Below, one piece after another: positions 17,456-25,709 of a DNA stretch of 44,421 nucleotides. The notes under the pieces were generated by a model that was given only the letters and a program-made list of their open reading frames with translations, searched no databases and had not been told where the DNA came from. Source of the DNA: Sphingopyxis sp. LC81. Its GTDB lineage: Bacteria > Pseudomonadota > Alphaproteobacteria > Sphingomonadales > Sphingomonadaceae. A program made the position numbers and the translations under genes. The stretch lies in assembly GCF_000756375.1 (NCBI RefSeq), contig NZ_JNFD01000005.1, positions 1 to 44,421 of the forward strand, given 5' to 3'. Positions within the stretch are counted from its first letter, which is position 1. Each line of letters starts with the position of its first letter.

Positions 17456-20023
17456 CTACTCGGCCGTCGTCTTTTTCTTCGCCGGAGCCTTCTTTGCAGG
17501 CGCTTTCTTTGCTGCGGGCTTCTTCGCTGCAGCCTTCTTCGGCGCGGCCTTCTTCTTGCCCTTCGCCGGTCCCTTTGCAGCGCGCGCGTCGATCAGCGCG
17601 ATCGCCTCTTCGAGCGTGAGCGTCGCCGGGTCGGCGCTTTTCGGCAAGGTCGCGTTGGTCGTTCCGTCGGTGACATAGGGACCAAAGCGTCCTTCCATCA
17701 GCTTCATCTCGCCGCCGCTCGTCGGATGCGGGCCGAAGGTGTTGAGCGGTTCGGCCTTGGTGCGCCCGCGCCCGCCGCCGGCTGCCGCTTCGGCGATGCG
17801 CACGACCGCGGCGTTCATGCCGATGTCGAAGATTTCGGCGGTGCCGGTCAGCTTCGCATATTTGCCGTCGTGGAGAAGGTACGGGCCGTAGCGCCCGAGA
17901 CCCGCCATGATCGGCTTGCCGCTTTCGGGGTGCACCCCGACCTCACGCGGCAGGTTCAAGAGCCTGATCGCATAATCGAGATCGAAATCCTCGCCCGGGA
18001 TATCCTTGGGGATCGACGAACGCTTCGCCTCCTTGCCGTCGCCGAGCTGGATATAGGGCCCGAAGCGTCCGCTGCGCTTGGTCACTTCCAGCCCGGATTC
18101 GGGATCGGTGCCCATCGCCTCGGGACCGGTGTCGGCCTCGCCATTGCCGCCGGGCTGCGCGAATTTGCGCGTGAACTTGCATTCGGGATAATTGCTGCAC
18201 GCGATGAACGGTCCGAACTTGCCGCCGCGCAGCGCGAGCCGCCCGGTGCCGCAATTGGGACAGATGCGCGGGTCGCTGCCGTCGCCCTTGTCGGGGAAGA
18301 GATAGGGCCCGAGGAACTCGTCGAGCGCCGCGGTGATCTCCGACGGCTTCTGCTCCATCACCTCGCCCGTGCGCGGCTTGAAGTCGCGCCAAAAGCGTTC
18401 GAGCACCGCCTGCCATTGCGCGCGGCCGCCCGACACGTCGTCGAGCTCTTCCTCGAGCCCGGCGGTGTAATCATATTCGACATAGCGGGCAAAAAAGCGT
18501 TCGAGGAACGCCGTCAGCAACCGCCCGCTTTCTTCGGGAATGAAGCGATTCTTCTCGACCGTCACATAGGCGCGATCCTTCAGAACCTGCAGGATCGCCG
18601 CCCATGTCGATGGGCGCCCAATCCCCAGCTCTTCCATCTTCTTGACCATGCTGGCTTCGGAATAGCGCGGCGGCGGCTGGGTTTCGTGGCTTTCGACCTC
18701 GACCCCCGTCTTTGCGGGCGCATCGCCTTTGGCCATCGCGGGCAGCAGGCGTGCGTCGTCATCGTCGTTGCTGTCGTCGCGGCCTTCGTCATACAGCGCA
18801 AGGAAGCCGGGGAATTTGATGACCTGTCCGGTGGCGCGCATCACCGTTTTTCCGGTGCCGTCGGTCAGGTCGATGCTGGTCCGCTCCAACCGCGCCGAGG
18901 CCATCTGGCTCGCCATCGCGCGCTTCCAGATCAGTTCGTAAAGCCGCGCATGATCGCCGCTGCCCGCCTTGTCTTTTGAAAAGTCGGTCGGACGGATCGC
19001 TTCGTGAGCCTCCTGGGCATTTTTTGCCTTGGTCTGATAGATGCGCGGCTTGTCGGGGACGTAGCCGCCGTCATAGCGGTTCGCGATCGCGGCGCGCGCC
19101 GCGCTGATCGCGGCGCCGTCCATCTGGACGCCGTCGGTACGCATGTAAGTGATCGCGCCATCCTCATAGAGTCCCTGCGCGACCCGCATCGTGTGGCTGG
19201 CGGAAAAGCCCAGCTTGCGCGCGGCTTCCTGTTGCAGGGTCGACGTCGTGAAGGGCGGCGGCGGATTGCGCGTCAGCGGCTTGGTCTCGACCGCATCGAC
19301 CGTGAAATGCCCCGCCTTCACATCGGCTTCGGCGGCGCGCGCATCGGCTTCGCTGGTGATCGACAGCCGCTCGATCTTGTCGCCGCGCCACTGCGCAAGG
19401 CGCGCCTTGAACGGCGTGCCCGACATTTCGAACAGCCCGGTGATCGACCAATATTGCTGCGCAACAAAGGCTTCGATTTCGCGCTCGCGTTCGACGATCA
19501 TGCGGAGCGTCACCGACTGGACGCGGCCCGCCGATTTGGCGCCGGGCAGCTTGCGCCACAGCACCGGCGACAGGGTGAAGCCGACGAGATAGTCAAGCGC
19601 GCGGCGGGCGCGATAGGCGTCGATCAGATCGTCGTCGAGCGCGCGCGGCTGCGCCATCGCGGTCAGCACCGCATCCTTGGTGATCGCGTTGAAGGTGACG
19701 CGGTCGACCTCCTGCGGCAGCGCCTTTTTGCTGCGCAGCAATTCCTGCACATGCCAGCTGATCGCTTCACCTTCGCGATCAGGGTCGGTCGCGAGGATCA
19801 ATCGATCGGCGGCCTTCGCCGCGTCCTGGATTTCCTTCATCCGCTTCGTCTTGTCGGGATACAGCTGCCACTGCATCGCAAAGCCGTCGTCGGGATCGAC
19901 CGACCCATCCTTGGGCGGCAGATCGCGGACATGACCATAGGACGCCAGCACCTTGAAGTCGCGCCCCAGATATTTCTCGATCGTCTTCGCCTTTGCGGGC
20001 GATTCCACAATTACCAATTGCAT
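17456..20023 (-). CDS. topA: DNA topoisomerase I
   Basis: Type IA topoisomerase that relaxes negative supercoils through a tyrosine-DNA intermediate. In the 855-residue protein the TOPRIM domain holds E7 (VESPAKAKT) and the DPDRE acidic motif D80-D82-E84. The active tyrosine is Y293 in AITYMRTDG. C-terminal to the core is one four-cysteine zinc finger (CPNCGTGRLALRGGKFGPFIAC-type, near 590) followed by several GRFGPYIQ/GRYGPYLL-like topoisomerase repeats. The last 40 residues are almost only Lys, Ala and Pro (repeated PAKKAPAKK), a basic DNA-binding tail as in many alphaproteobacteria. Most genomes place it directly beside dprA; here one membrane-protein gene lies between. Confidence 0.97.
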   Translation of the reverse strand: MQLVIVESPAKAKTIEKYLGRDFKVLASYGHVRDLPPKDGSVDPDDGFAMQWQLYPDKTKRMKEIQDAAKAADRLILATDPDREGEAISWHVQELLRSKKALPQEVDRVTFNAITKDAVLTAMAQPRALDDDLIDAYRARRALDYLVGFTLSPVLWRKLPGAKSAGRVQSVTLRMIVEREREIEAFVAQQYWSITGLFEMSGTPFKARLAQWRGDKIERLSITSEADARAAEADVKAGHFTVDAVETKPLTRNPPPPFTTSTLQQEAARKLGFSASHTMRVAQGLYEDGAITYMRTDGVQMDGAAISAARAAIANRYDGGYVPDKPRIYQTKAKNAQEAHEAIRPTDFSKDKAGSGDHARLYELIWKRAMASQMASARLERTSIDLTDGTGKTVMRATGQVIKFPGFLALYDEGRDDSNDDDDARLLPAMAKGDAPAKTGVEVESHETQPPPRYSEASMVKKMEELGIGRPSTWAAILQVLKDRAYVTVEKNRFIPEESGRLLTAFLERFFARYVEYDYTAGLEEELDDVSGGRAQWQAVLERFWRDFKPRTGEVMEQKPSEITAALDEFLGPYLFPDKGDGSDPRICPNCGTGRLALRGGKFGPFIACSNYPECKFTRKFAQPGGNGEADTGPEAMGTDPESGLEVTKRSGRFGPYIQLGDGKEAKRSSIPKDIPGEDFDLDYAIRLLNLPREVGVHPESGKPIMAGLGRYGPYLLHDGKYAKLTGTAEIFDIGMNAAVVRIAEAAAGGGRGRTKAEPLNTFGPHPTSGGEMKLMEGRFGPYVTDGTTNATLPKSADPATLTLEEAIALIDARAAKGPAKGKKKAAPKKAAAKKPAAKKAPAKKAPAKKKTTAE

Positions 20024-20058
20024 GAAAAACCTTTAGTCCTAGCTGTCCCTTACGTACG

Positions 20059-20075
20059 TACGCGTGAGGGTGGCG
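20059..20075 (+). repeat. 17-bp direct repeat, copy 1
   Basis: TACGCGTGAGGGTGGCG at this site matches TACGCGCGAGGGTGGCG at 20786-20802 in 16 of 17 positions. In both places a CCCTT lies a few bases before and can pair with the GAGGG. The two copies flank the membrane-protein gene that separates topA and dprA. They may be members of a small intergenic hairpin family or marks of an inserted segment. Confidence 0.5.
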
Positions 20076-20090
20076 CCGACGGGCGCCGCG

Positions 20091-20759
20091 TCAACCGAAA
20101 ATTTCCTGTAACGTCGATGCCGGTTGCTCGGTGTTCAAGAGCAGGGCCACCGCGGCCAGATAGCTCCCCACAATACCGATCGCGGCGGCCAGATTCGTCG
20201 CCACCAACCAGCCAAACCCGTATTCGGCCGCCAGAGCCGGCGCCGCGAGTTCGACCGCCAACGGCGCCACCGATAGCGCGAACAGGATCAACCCGACGCC
20301 AAGCGCCGCGGGCCAATGCACCGCAAGCATATCCCAGCTTCGCTGCATCGCCGCGCGGCGGCCGCCCTCGTCGCGCACGAGCAACGCGCTGGCGAGATAC
20401 CAGCGCGCAAAGATATAGAGCCCGGGCAAGACAAGCAGGACGAGCCCCAGCAACACGCCGAGCCCGACCAACAGGCCCTGCAAATAGACGCTCAGCGAAT
20501 TGGCGACCGACATGGCGGCCGCGATCCCTGCCTGCGCAAAGGCTTCGCGCGTGATCCAGACCTGAACGAAGGTAATGGCAATGCCATAGGCAATCAGAAT
20601 TCCGCTGCCGCTGCCGCCTATCCGCTCCATGGCAACATCCGAGGCAATCCCTGCAACCGCGGTTGCCAGCCACGCGACCGAAACGGTGCCCGGCATGGCG
20701 ACCGCCATATCCCATGACCGCCGCAAAGTGGGGACGAGCAAACGCGCATCATATTGCAT
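20091..20759 (-). CDS. Multi-pass membrane protein of unknown function
   Basis: The 222-residue protein has about five or six hydrophobic segments (roughly residues 22-40, 51-68, 76-93, 95-118, 148-166 and 182-207). It contains an ARWYLASALLVRDEGGRRAAMQRSWDM stretch around 118-144, described here by its ends RWYLAS and RSWDM. Repeated RSWDM-like segments also occur at 14-18. This resembles the YciC/glycerophosphodiester-phosphodiesterase membrane-domain group, whose function is unknown. It is not a transporter family I can name. It sits alone on the minus strand between topA and dprA, with partly matching 17-bp repeats on both sides. A GGGGGAAA ribosome site is 8 bp before the ATG. Confidence 0.72.
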   Translation of the reverse strand: MQYDARLLVPTLRRSWDMAVAMPGTVSVAWLATAVAGIASDVAMERIGGSGSGILIAYGIAITFVQVWITREAFAQAGIAAAMSVANSLSVYLQGLLVGLGVLLGLVLLVLPGLYIFARWYLASALLVRDEGGRRAAMQRSWDMLAVHWPAALGVGLILFALSVAPLAVELAAPALAAEYGFGWLVATNLAAAIGIVGSYLAAVALLLNTEQPASTLQEIFG

Positions 20760-20785
20760 TTACCGAATTTCCCCCTTCGCCCGAT

Positions 20786-20802
20786 TACGCGCGAGGGTGG
20801 CG
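20786..20802 (+). repeat. 17-bp direct repeat, copy 2
   Basis: Second copy of the TACGCG-GAGGGTGGCG repeat described at 20059, 727 bp away on the other side of the membrane-protein gene. The surrounding 165-bp gap down to the dprA stop otherwise holds only a weak GCTTGA/TCAAGC hairpin near 20809-20825. Confidence 0.5.
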
Positions 20803-20924
20803 GGGATCGCTTGATTCCGTCAAGCCGGATTTTTCGTCAACAGCTCTGCCATTCGAAGTCGCCGGGTAGGATCATCTGCCCGCGTCCTGCTTGGCGCCGC
20901 TGCCGATGATTTCCTGTCCGCTGA

Positions 20925-22010
20925 TCAAGCGAGCGAAATTTTCGCGCCGGCATGGCGCTCGACGCGTCCCGCAAGCTCGAGTTCGAGCAGGACGAGTTGG
21001 ACCGTCGAGGCGTCCTGCCCGGATTGTCGAACCAACTCGTCGACCGCGACCGGCGTCGGCCCGAGCAGGTCGATCAGCGACCGGCGTTCGCCCTCGCCTG
21101 CGTCCACCGGCGCGGGCGCCGCGGCGTAGCGTTGCACCGGCTCGCGCACCATTCGCGCGTCGATCGGCCCGACCGCTTCGAGCACATCGTCGACCGTCTG
21201 GATCAGCGTCGCGCCCTCGCGGATCAGCAGGTTGCAGCCCTGCGCGCGCGGGTCGAGCGGCGAGCCGGGCACCGCCATCACCTCGCGGCCGTAATCACCG
21301 GCGCGGCGCGCGGTGATCAGCGATCCCGATTTGGGCGCCGCCTCGATGACCACCGTTCCGTGCGCGACCCCGGCGATGATGCGATTACGCGACGGGAAGT
21401 GGCGCGCGAGCGGCTCGGTTCCCGGCGGCTGTTCGGCGATCAGCAGCTGGTCGTTCGCGATCTTTTCCTGCAGCACGGCATTTTCGGGCGGAAAGGCAAT
21501 GTCGATTCCGCTGGCGATGACGCCGACGGTCGATCCGCCGAGCGCGCCGATATGCGCAGCGGTGTCGACGCCGCGGGCGAGCCCGCTAACCACGGTCACG
21601 TCGCGCGTCGCCAGATCGGCCGCGAGCTGGCGCGCGAAGCGGCATGCGATCGCCGAGGCATTGCGCGCGCCGACGATCGCAACGCACGGGCGCCGCAGCA
21701 TCGCCGTATCGCCGCGCACGACGACGACGGGCGGCGCGCCTTCGACCTCGCGCAGCATCGGCGAATAATCAACCTCGTCGCTGAAGATATGGCGCGCGCC
21801 CAATTGGGCCACGCGCTCGATCTCACGCTCGGCGACCTCGGCGGGCGCGATGCGCGCCTTCCCCCCCCCGCCGCGCAGGACGAGGTCGGGCAGCGCATCG
21901 AGCGCGGCTTCGCCCGATCCGAAGCGCAGCATCAGCTGGTGCCAGCTCACCGGGCCGACATGCGGCGTGCGGATCAGCCGCAGCCGCGCCAGCCGCTCGG
22001 CGTGCGTCAC
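20925..22010 (-). CDS. dprA: DNA-processing protein DprA
   Basis: Binds incoming single-stranded DNA and loads RecA during natural transformation. The 361-residue protein has an N-terminal SAM-like helical part (to about 70), then the Rossmann-like DprA core. In the core are VAIVGARNASAIACRFA (near 109), VVSGLARGVDTAAH, GGSTVGVIASGID, FPSRNRIIAGVAHGTVVIEAAPKSGSLITA (described by its ends FPSRNRI and GSLITA) and PGSPLDPRAQGCNLLI. The C-terminal winged-helix DML1-like domain fills about 300-361. The start is GTG, overlapping the plsY stop (GTGA). A run of nine Gs on the coding strand (21861-21869) encodes part of the LRGGGGK segment and could be prone to slippage. All core motifs are intact. 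Confidence 0.95.
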   Translation of the reverse strand: MTHAERLARLRLIRTPHVGPVSWHQLMLRFGSGEAALDALPDLVLRGGGGKARIAPAEVAEREIERVAQLGARHIFSDEVDYSPMLREVEGAPPVVVVRGDTAMLRRPCVAIVGARNASAIACRFARQLAADLATRDVTVVSGLARGVDTAAHIGALGGSTVGVIASGIDIAFPPENAVLQEKIANDQLLIAEQPPGTEPLARHFPSRNRIIAGVAHGTVVIEAAPKSGSLITARRAGDYGREVMAVPGSPLDPRAQGCNLLIREGATLIQTVDDVLEAVGPIDARMVREPVQRYAAAPAPVDAGEGERRSLIDLLGPTPVAVDELVRQSGQDASTVQLVLLELELAGRVERHAGAKISLA

Positions 22011-22627
22011 GCTCCGCCGGCTCCTTCAGGCGCGCCCTTCTTTCCGCCGACCCTCGGCTCGGTCCCGGCACGCAGCCGTGCGATATTTTCGCGGTGGCGC
22101 CACAGCACGATGACCGCGAGGCCCGCGAGGCCGATGGCATAGACCTGATGGCCGAAGGCGAGCGCGGCGATCGGTGCCGACACCGCGCCGAGCATCCCGC
22201 CGAGCGATGAGATACGCAGCAACAGGACGGTGCCGAGCCACACGACGGCGAACACCAGCCCGATCGGCCAAGCGAGCGCGAGCGCAAGGCCCAGCAATGT
22301 CGCAACGCCCTTCCCGCCGCGGAACTTCAGCCACACCGGGTAGCAATGGCCGATCATCGCCGCAGCGCCCGCGATCATCGCGGCATGATCGCCGAGTTCG
22401 GGGACGAAATGGCGCGCGAGCAGCACCGCCACCGCGCCCTTCGCGCCGTCGAGGATCAACGTTGCCGCCGCCAGCCCCTTGCGCCCCGTGCGGAGCACAT
22501 TGGTCGCGCCGATATTGCCCGACCCGATCTGACGCAGATCGCCCGCGCCGAACATCCGCGTCAGGATCACGCCGAACGGGATCGAGCCCAACAGATACCC
22601 CGCGGCAATCAGCAAATATAAAGTCAT
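22007..22627 (-). CDS. plsY: Acyl-phosphate:glycerol-3-phosphate acyltransferase PlsY
   Basis: Inner-membrane enzyme that transfers the acyl group of acyl-phosphate to glycerol-3-phosphate, the first acylation in phospholipid synthesis. From MTLYLLIAAGYLLGSIPFG the protein has 206 residues with five hydrophobic segments. All three family motifs are present: GSIPFG (14-19), SGNIGATNVLRT (36-47) and KFRGGKGVAT (101-110). The start at 22627 is preferred over the longer frame to 22681 because the first membrane segment of PlsY begins immediately after it. It overlaps dprA by 4 bp. The C-terminal tail is short, basic and glycine-rich. The pairing plsY-dprA is common in alphaproteobacteria. Confidence 0.95.
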   Translation of the reverse strand: MTLYLLIAAGYLLGSIPFGVILTRMFGAGDLRQIGSGNIGATNVLRTGRKGLAAATLILDGAKGAVAVLLARHFVPELGDHAAMIAGAAAMIGHCYPVWLKFRGGKGVATLLGLALALAWPIGLVFAVVWLGTVLLLRISSLGGMLGAVSAPIAALAFGHQVYAIGLAGLAVIVLWRHRENIARLRAGTEPRVGGKKGAPEGAGGA

Positions 22628-22784
22628 GACGCTCCCCGCTCCATTCAGTGCCAGTGTGGCGATGTTGGACGATGCAATCAACGGATTCGAACATGTTGGC
22701 CGCCAAAACGGATTAACCCGTCGCCCCCCGCGGGGGCGACGGGAAGCAATTGAGCACCGCTCTTTGCGCTGCTAGGCGAAAGCC

Positions 22785-23591
22785 ATGAACGCTCTCGCGC
22801 CCGATGCCCCTATTCTCTTCTTCGACAGCGGCCTTGGCGGGCTCACCGTGCTGGGTCCGACACGCGCGCTGCTCCCGACCGCGCCGTTCGTCTACGCCGC
22901 CGATTATGCCGGACTGCCCTATGGCAAGAAGAGCAACGAGGAACTCGCCGCGCGGGTCCCCGCGTTGCTCGGGCGCCTCGTCGAACGCTATCAGCCGCGG
23001 CTTGCGGTCATCGCGTGCAACACCGCCTCGACGATCGCGCTTGCCCATGTTCGCGCCGCGCTCGACCTGCCGATCGTCGGCACCGTGCCCGCGATCAAGC
23101 CCGCGGCCGAGCTGACCGAAAGCGGCGTCATCGGCGTACTCGGGACCGAGGCGACGGTGCGCCAGCCCTATGTCGACGACCTCAGCGCCAGGTTCGCGGA
23201 CGGCAAGACGGTGCTGCGCCATGGCAGCCCCGGCCTCGTCACCGGCGCCGAGGCGAAACTGCGCGGCGAGGCGGTCGATCCCGACACAATCGCGCGCGCG
23301 ATTGCGGGGCTGCGCGACCAACCCGGCGGCGACCGCATCGACGTGATCGTCCTCGCCTGTACCCATTTTCCCCTGCTGCAGGACGAACTGCAGGCTGCGG
23401 CGGGGCCCGAGGTGACCCTGATCGACGGCGCCGCGGGCATCGCGCGGCGCATCGCCTATCTGACCGAAGGCCAGCCCTGGCCCGCCGCGGCCGCCCCAGG
23501 CATCGCGGTCTTCACGCGCAGCGACGACCGCCCGCCCCCGCCGCTCACGGCGCTGGCTCCCTATGGCATTGGGTCGATCGAGACGATCTGA
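22785..23591 (+). CDS. murI: Glutamate racemase
   Basis: Makes D-glutamate for peptidoglycan. The 268-residue protein has the opening FFDSGLGGLTVL with the first conserved aspartate/serine pair (D14, S15). The two catalytic cysteines are C78 in IACNTAST and C192 in LACTHFPLL. The DxxGLPYG-like segment (YAGLPYGKKS, 41-50) and the His of ACTH are also present. Length is standard. It is transcribed divergently from plsY across a 157-bp gap where I see no clear promoter. Its stop codon is followed at once by a 19-bp palindrome, and hemA starts 137 bp further on. Confidence 0.95.
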   Translation: MNALAPDAPILFFDSGLGGLTVLGPTRALLPTAPFVYAADYAGLPYGKKSNEELAARVPALLGRLVERYQPRLAVIACNTASTIALAHVRAALDLPIVGTVPAIKPAAELTESGVIGVLGTEATVRQPYVDDLSARFADGKTVLRHGSPGLVTGAEAKLRGEAVDPDTIARAIAGLRDQPGGDRIDVIVLACTHFPLLQDELQAAAGPEVTLIDGAAGIARRIAYLTEGQPWPAAAAPGIAVFTRSDDRPPPPLTALAPYGIGSIETI

Positions 23592-23609
23592 TGGGACAAT
23601 TTGTCCCAT
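23591..23609. promoter_or_regulatory. 19-bp palindrome between murI and hemA
   Basis: ATGGGACAA and TTGTCCCAT are perfect inverted arms around a single T; the palindrome starts on the last base of the murI stop codon. No T-run follows, so it is not a standard terminator. A perfect palindrome of this length with an AT-rich centre looks more like a binding site for a dimeric regulator acting on hemA. I cannot name the regulator. Confidence 0.5.
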
Positions 23610-23728
23610 AAGTTGCGAATCGTTCGCACTGGATTTCAGCCGGATTCGGCGTTATTGGCCCGCCTGTTAACAGCCGCCGGAGGGAGCGGCTCCAGAGCTG
23701 CACTAGCACCTGACTGCGGGGCTGAAAC

Positions 23729-24949
23729 GTGAACTATAACGATATCTTCGCTCGGGCCATCGACCGGCTGCATGAAGAAGGACGCTACCGCGTCTTCATC
23801 GACATATTGCGCAATCGCGGCGCCTTTCCGAACGCGCGCTGCTTTGCCGGCCACAACGGGCCGAAGCCGATCACCGTCTGGTGCTCGAACGACTATCTCG
23901 CGATGGGCCAGCATCCCAAGGTCATCGAGGCGATGGAAGGCGCGCTGCACGACGTCGGCGCGGGTTCGGGCGGCACGCGCAATATTGGCGGCAACACCCA
24001 CTATCATATCGATCTCGAGCATGAGCTTGCCGACCTGCACGGCAAGGATGGCGCGCTGCTGTTCACCTCGGGCTATATCTCGAACGAGGCGACGCTCGGC
24101 ACGCTCGGCAAGCTCTTGCCGAACTGCATCATCTATTCGGACGAACTCAACCACGCTTCGATGATCGCGGGCATCCGCAACTCGGGCTGCGAAAAGCGGG
24201 TGTGGCGCCATAACGACCTCGAACATCTGGAAGAGCTGCTTGCCGCCGACGATCCCGAGGCGGCGAAGCTGATCGCGTTCGAAAGCGTCTATTCGATGGA
24301 CGGCGACGTCGCGCCGCTCCACGCGATCTGCGACCTTGCCGAAAAATATAACGCGCTGACCTATTGCGATGAAGTCCATGCCGTCGGCATGTACGGCCCG
24401 CGCGGCGGCGGTATCAGCGATCGCGACGAAGCCGCGAGCCGTATCACCATCATCGAAGGTACGCTGGGCAAGGCGTTCGGTGTGATGGGCGGCTATATCG
24501 CCGCCGACAAGAATATCATCGACGTGATCCGCAGCTATGCGCCGGGCTTCATCTTCACGACCAGCCTGTCGCCGGTGCTCGTCGCGGGCGTGCTTGCGAG
24601 CGTGCGGCACCTCAAATCGTCGAGCGTCGAACGCGACGCGCAGCAGGAAGCCGCGGCTTACCTCAAGCAGTGCTTCCGTGACGCCGGCTTGCCGGTGATG
24701 GATTCGACGACGCACATCGTGCCGCTGATGGTCGGCGACCCGGTGCGCGCGAAGAAGATCAGCGACATATTGCTCGCCGAATATGGCGTCTATGTGCAGC
24801 CGATCAATTTCCCGACCGTGCCGCGCGGCACCGAACGCCTGCGCTTCACCCCGGGCCCGGCGCATGACGAGGCGATGATGCGCGAGCTGACAAGCGCGCT
24901 GGTCGAGATTTGGGACCGGCTCGAACTGCAGCTTCAGCAGGCCGCGTGA
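23729..24949 (+). CDS. hemA: 5-aminolevulinate synthase
   Basis: PLP enzyme that condenses glycine and succinyl-CoA to 5-aminolevulinate, the committed haem step in alphaproteobacteria (Shemin pathway). The 406-residue protein matches the Rhodobacter enzyme in length. The PLP lysine is K248 in [31 protein letters not shown] (78-93, the glycine-rich substrate loop), [11 protein letters not shown] and [17 protein letters not shown] (212-228, with the PLP-contacting Asp and His) are all intact. The start is GTG (GTGAACTATAAC) with a GGGG stretch about 8 bp before. The substrate succinyl-CoA is also the end product of the scpA pathway earlier in the window. A nitroreductase gene overlaps its stop. 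Confidence 0.97.
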   Translation: MNYNDIFARAIDRLHEEGRYRVFIDILRNRGAFPNARCFAGHNGPKPITVWCSNDYLAMGQHPKVIEAMEGALHDVGAGSGGTRNIGGNTHYHIDLEHELADLHGKDGALLFTSGYISNEATLGTLGKLLPNCIIYSDELNHASMIAGIRNSGCEKRVWRHNDLEHLEELLAADDPEAAKLIAFESVYSMDGDVAPLHAICDLAEKYNALTYCDEVHAVGMYGPRGGGISDRDEAASRITIIEGTLGKAFGVMGGYIAADKNIIDVIRSYAPGFIFTTSLSPVLVAGVLASVRHLKSSSVERDAQQEAAAYLKQCFRDAGLPVMDSTTHIVPLMVGDPVRAKKISDILLAEYGVYVQPINFPTVPRGTERLRFTPGPAHDEAMMRELTSALVEIWDRLELQLQQAA

Positions 24950-25635
24950 GGACAGCGCCCGGTTACGATGACGTCGTCGTCGGACGCCGCTCGATCCGCG
25001 GCTTCCTCGACAAGCCCGTACCGAAAGCACTGATCGCCGAGATTCTCGAGGTCGCGATGCGCGCGCCTTCGTCGTTCAACAACCAGTGCTGGAATTTCTC
25101 GGTCGTCACCGGCGATCCGCTCGCCGCGATCCGCCGGGGCAACACCGACGGCATCCTTGCGGGCAAGCCCGACAGCCGCGAATTTCGCCGCTTCGACGGC
25201 ATCGCCGACGACCACCGCGGCCGCCAGATCGAGATCGCCAAGCAGCTTTTCGGCGCGATGGGTATCGCCCGCGACGACAAGGATGCGCGGCAAGACTGGG
25301 TGCTGCGCGGTTTTCGCCAGTTCGACGCACCGGTCAGCGTCGTCGTCACCTATGACCGTGTGCTGCTCGGCAGCGATATCGCGCCCTTCGACTGCGGCGC
25401 CGTCACCAACGCACTCGTCAACGCCGCCTGGTCGCGCGGGCTCGGCTGCGTCATCAACAGCCAGGGGATCATGCAAAGCCCCGTCGTGCGCGAACATGCG
25501 CGCATCCCCGACGATCAGGTCATTATGATCTGCGTCGCGATGGGCTGGCCCGACGCCGATTTCCCGGCCAATGCGGTGGTGTCGAACCGCAAGAGCGTCG
25601 ATGACGCGGTCCGCTTCGTCGGTTTCAACGATTAG
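24946..25635 (+). CDS. Nitroreductase-family flavoprotein
   Basis: The 229-residue protein belongs to the FMN-dependent nitroreductase fold. It starts with [21 protein letters not shown], in which the RRSIRGF turn binds the FMN phosphate. [12 protein letters not shown] (about 38-49) follows, and near the end is [28 protein letters not shown], of which the MGWPD-xxxP-A pattern is the family ending. The start is GTG, overlapping the hemA stop (GTGA), so it should be co-translated with hemA. Family members reduce nitroaromatics, quinones or flavins with NAD(P)H; some are required in haem or cobalamin pathways. A role beside ALA synthase is suggestive but unproven. Confidence 0.88.
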   Translation: MRTAPGYDDVVVGRRSIRGFLDKPVPKALIAEILEVAMRAPSSFNNQCWNFSVVTGDPLAAIRRGNTDGILAGKPDSREFRRFDGIADDHRGRQIEIAKQLFGAMGIARDDKDARQDWVLRGFRQFDAPVSVVVTYDRVLLGSDIAPFDCGAVTNALVNAAWSRGLGCVINSQGIMQSPVVREHARIPDDQVIMICVAMGWPDADFPANAVVSNRKSVDDAVRFVGFND

Positions 25636-25709
25636 CGCACCCTTCGACAAGGTCGGCATGACGCGATAGGGTGGAGGCCGAATCCCCTCCCCGCTCGCGA
25701 AAGATTATC

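Noticed and set aside
20809..20835. Plus-strand terminator (GCTTGA/TCAAGC then ATTTTT)
   Set aside because: No plus-strand gene lies upstream, the stem is only 6 bp and the T-run is displaced from it.
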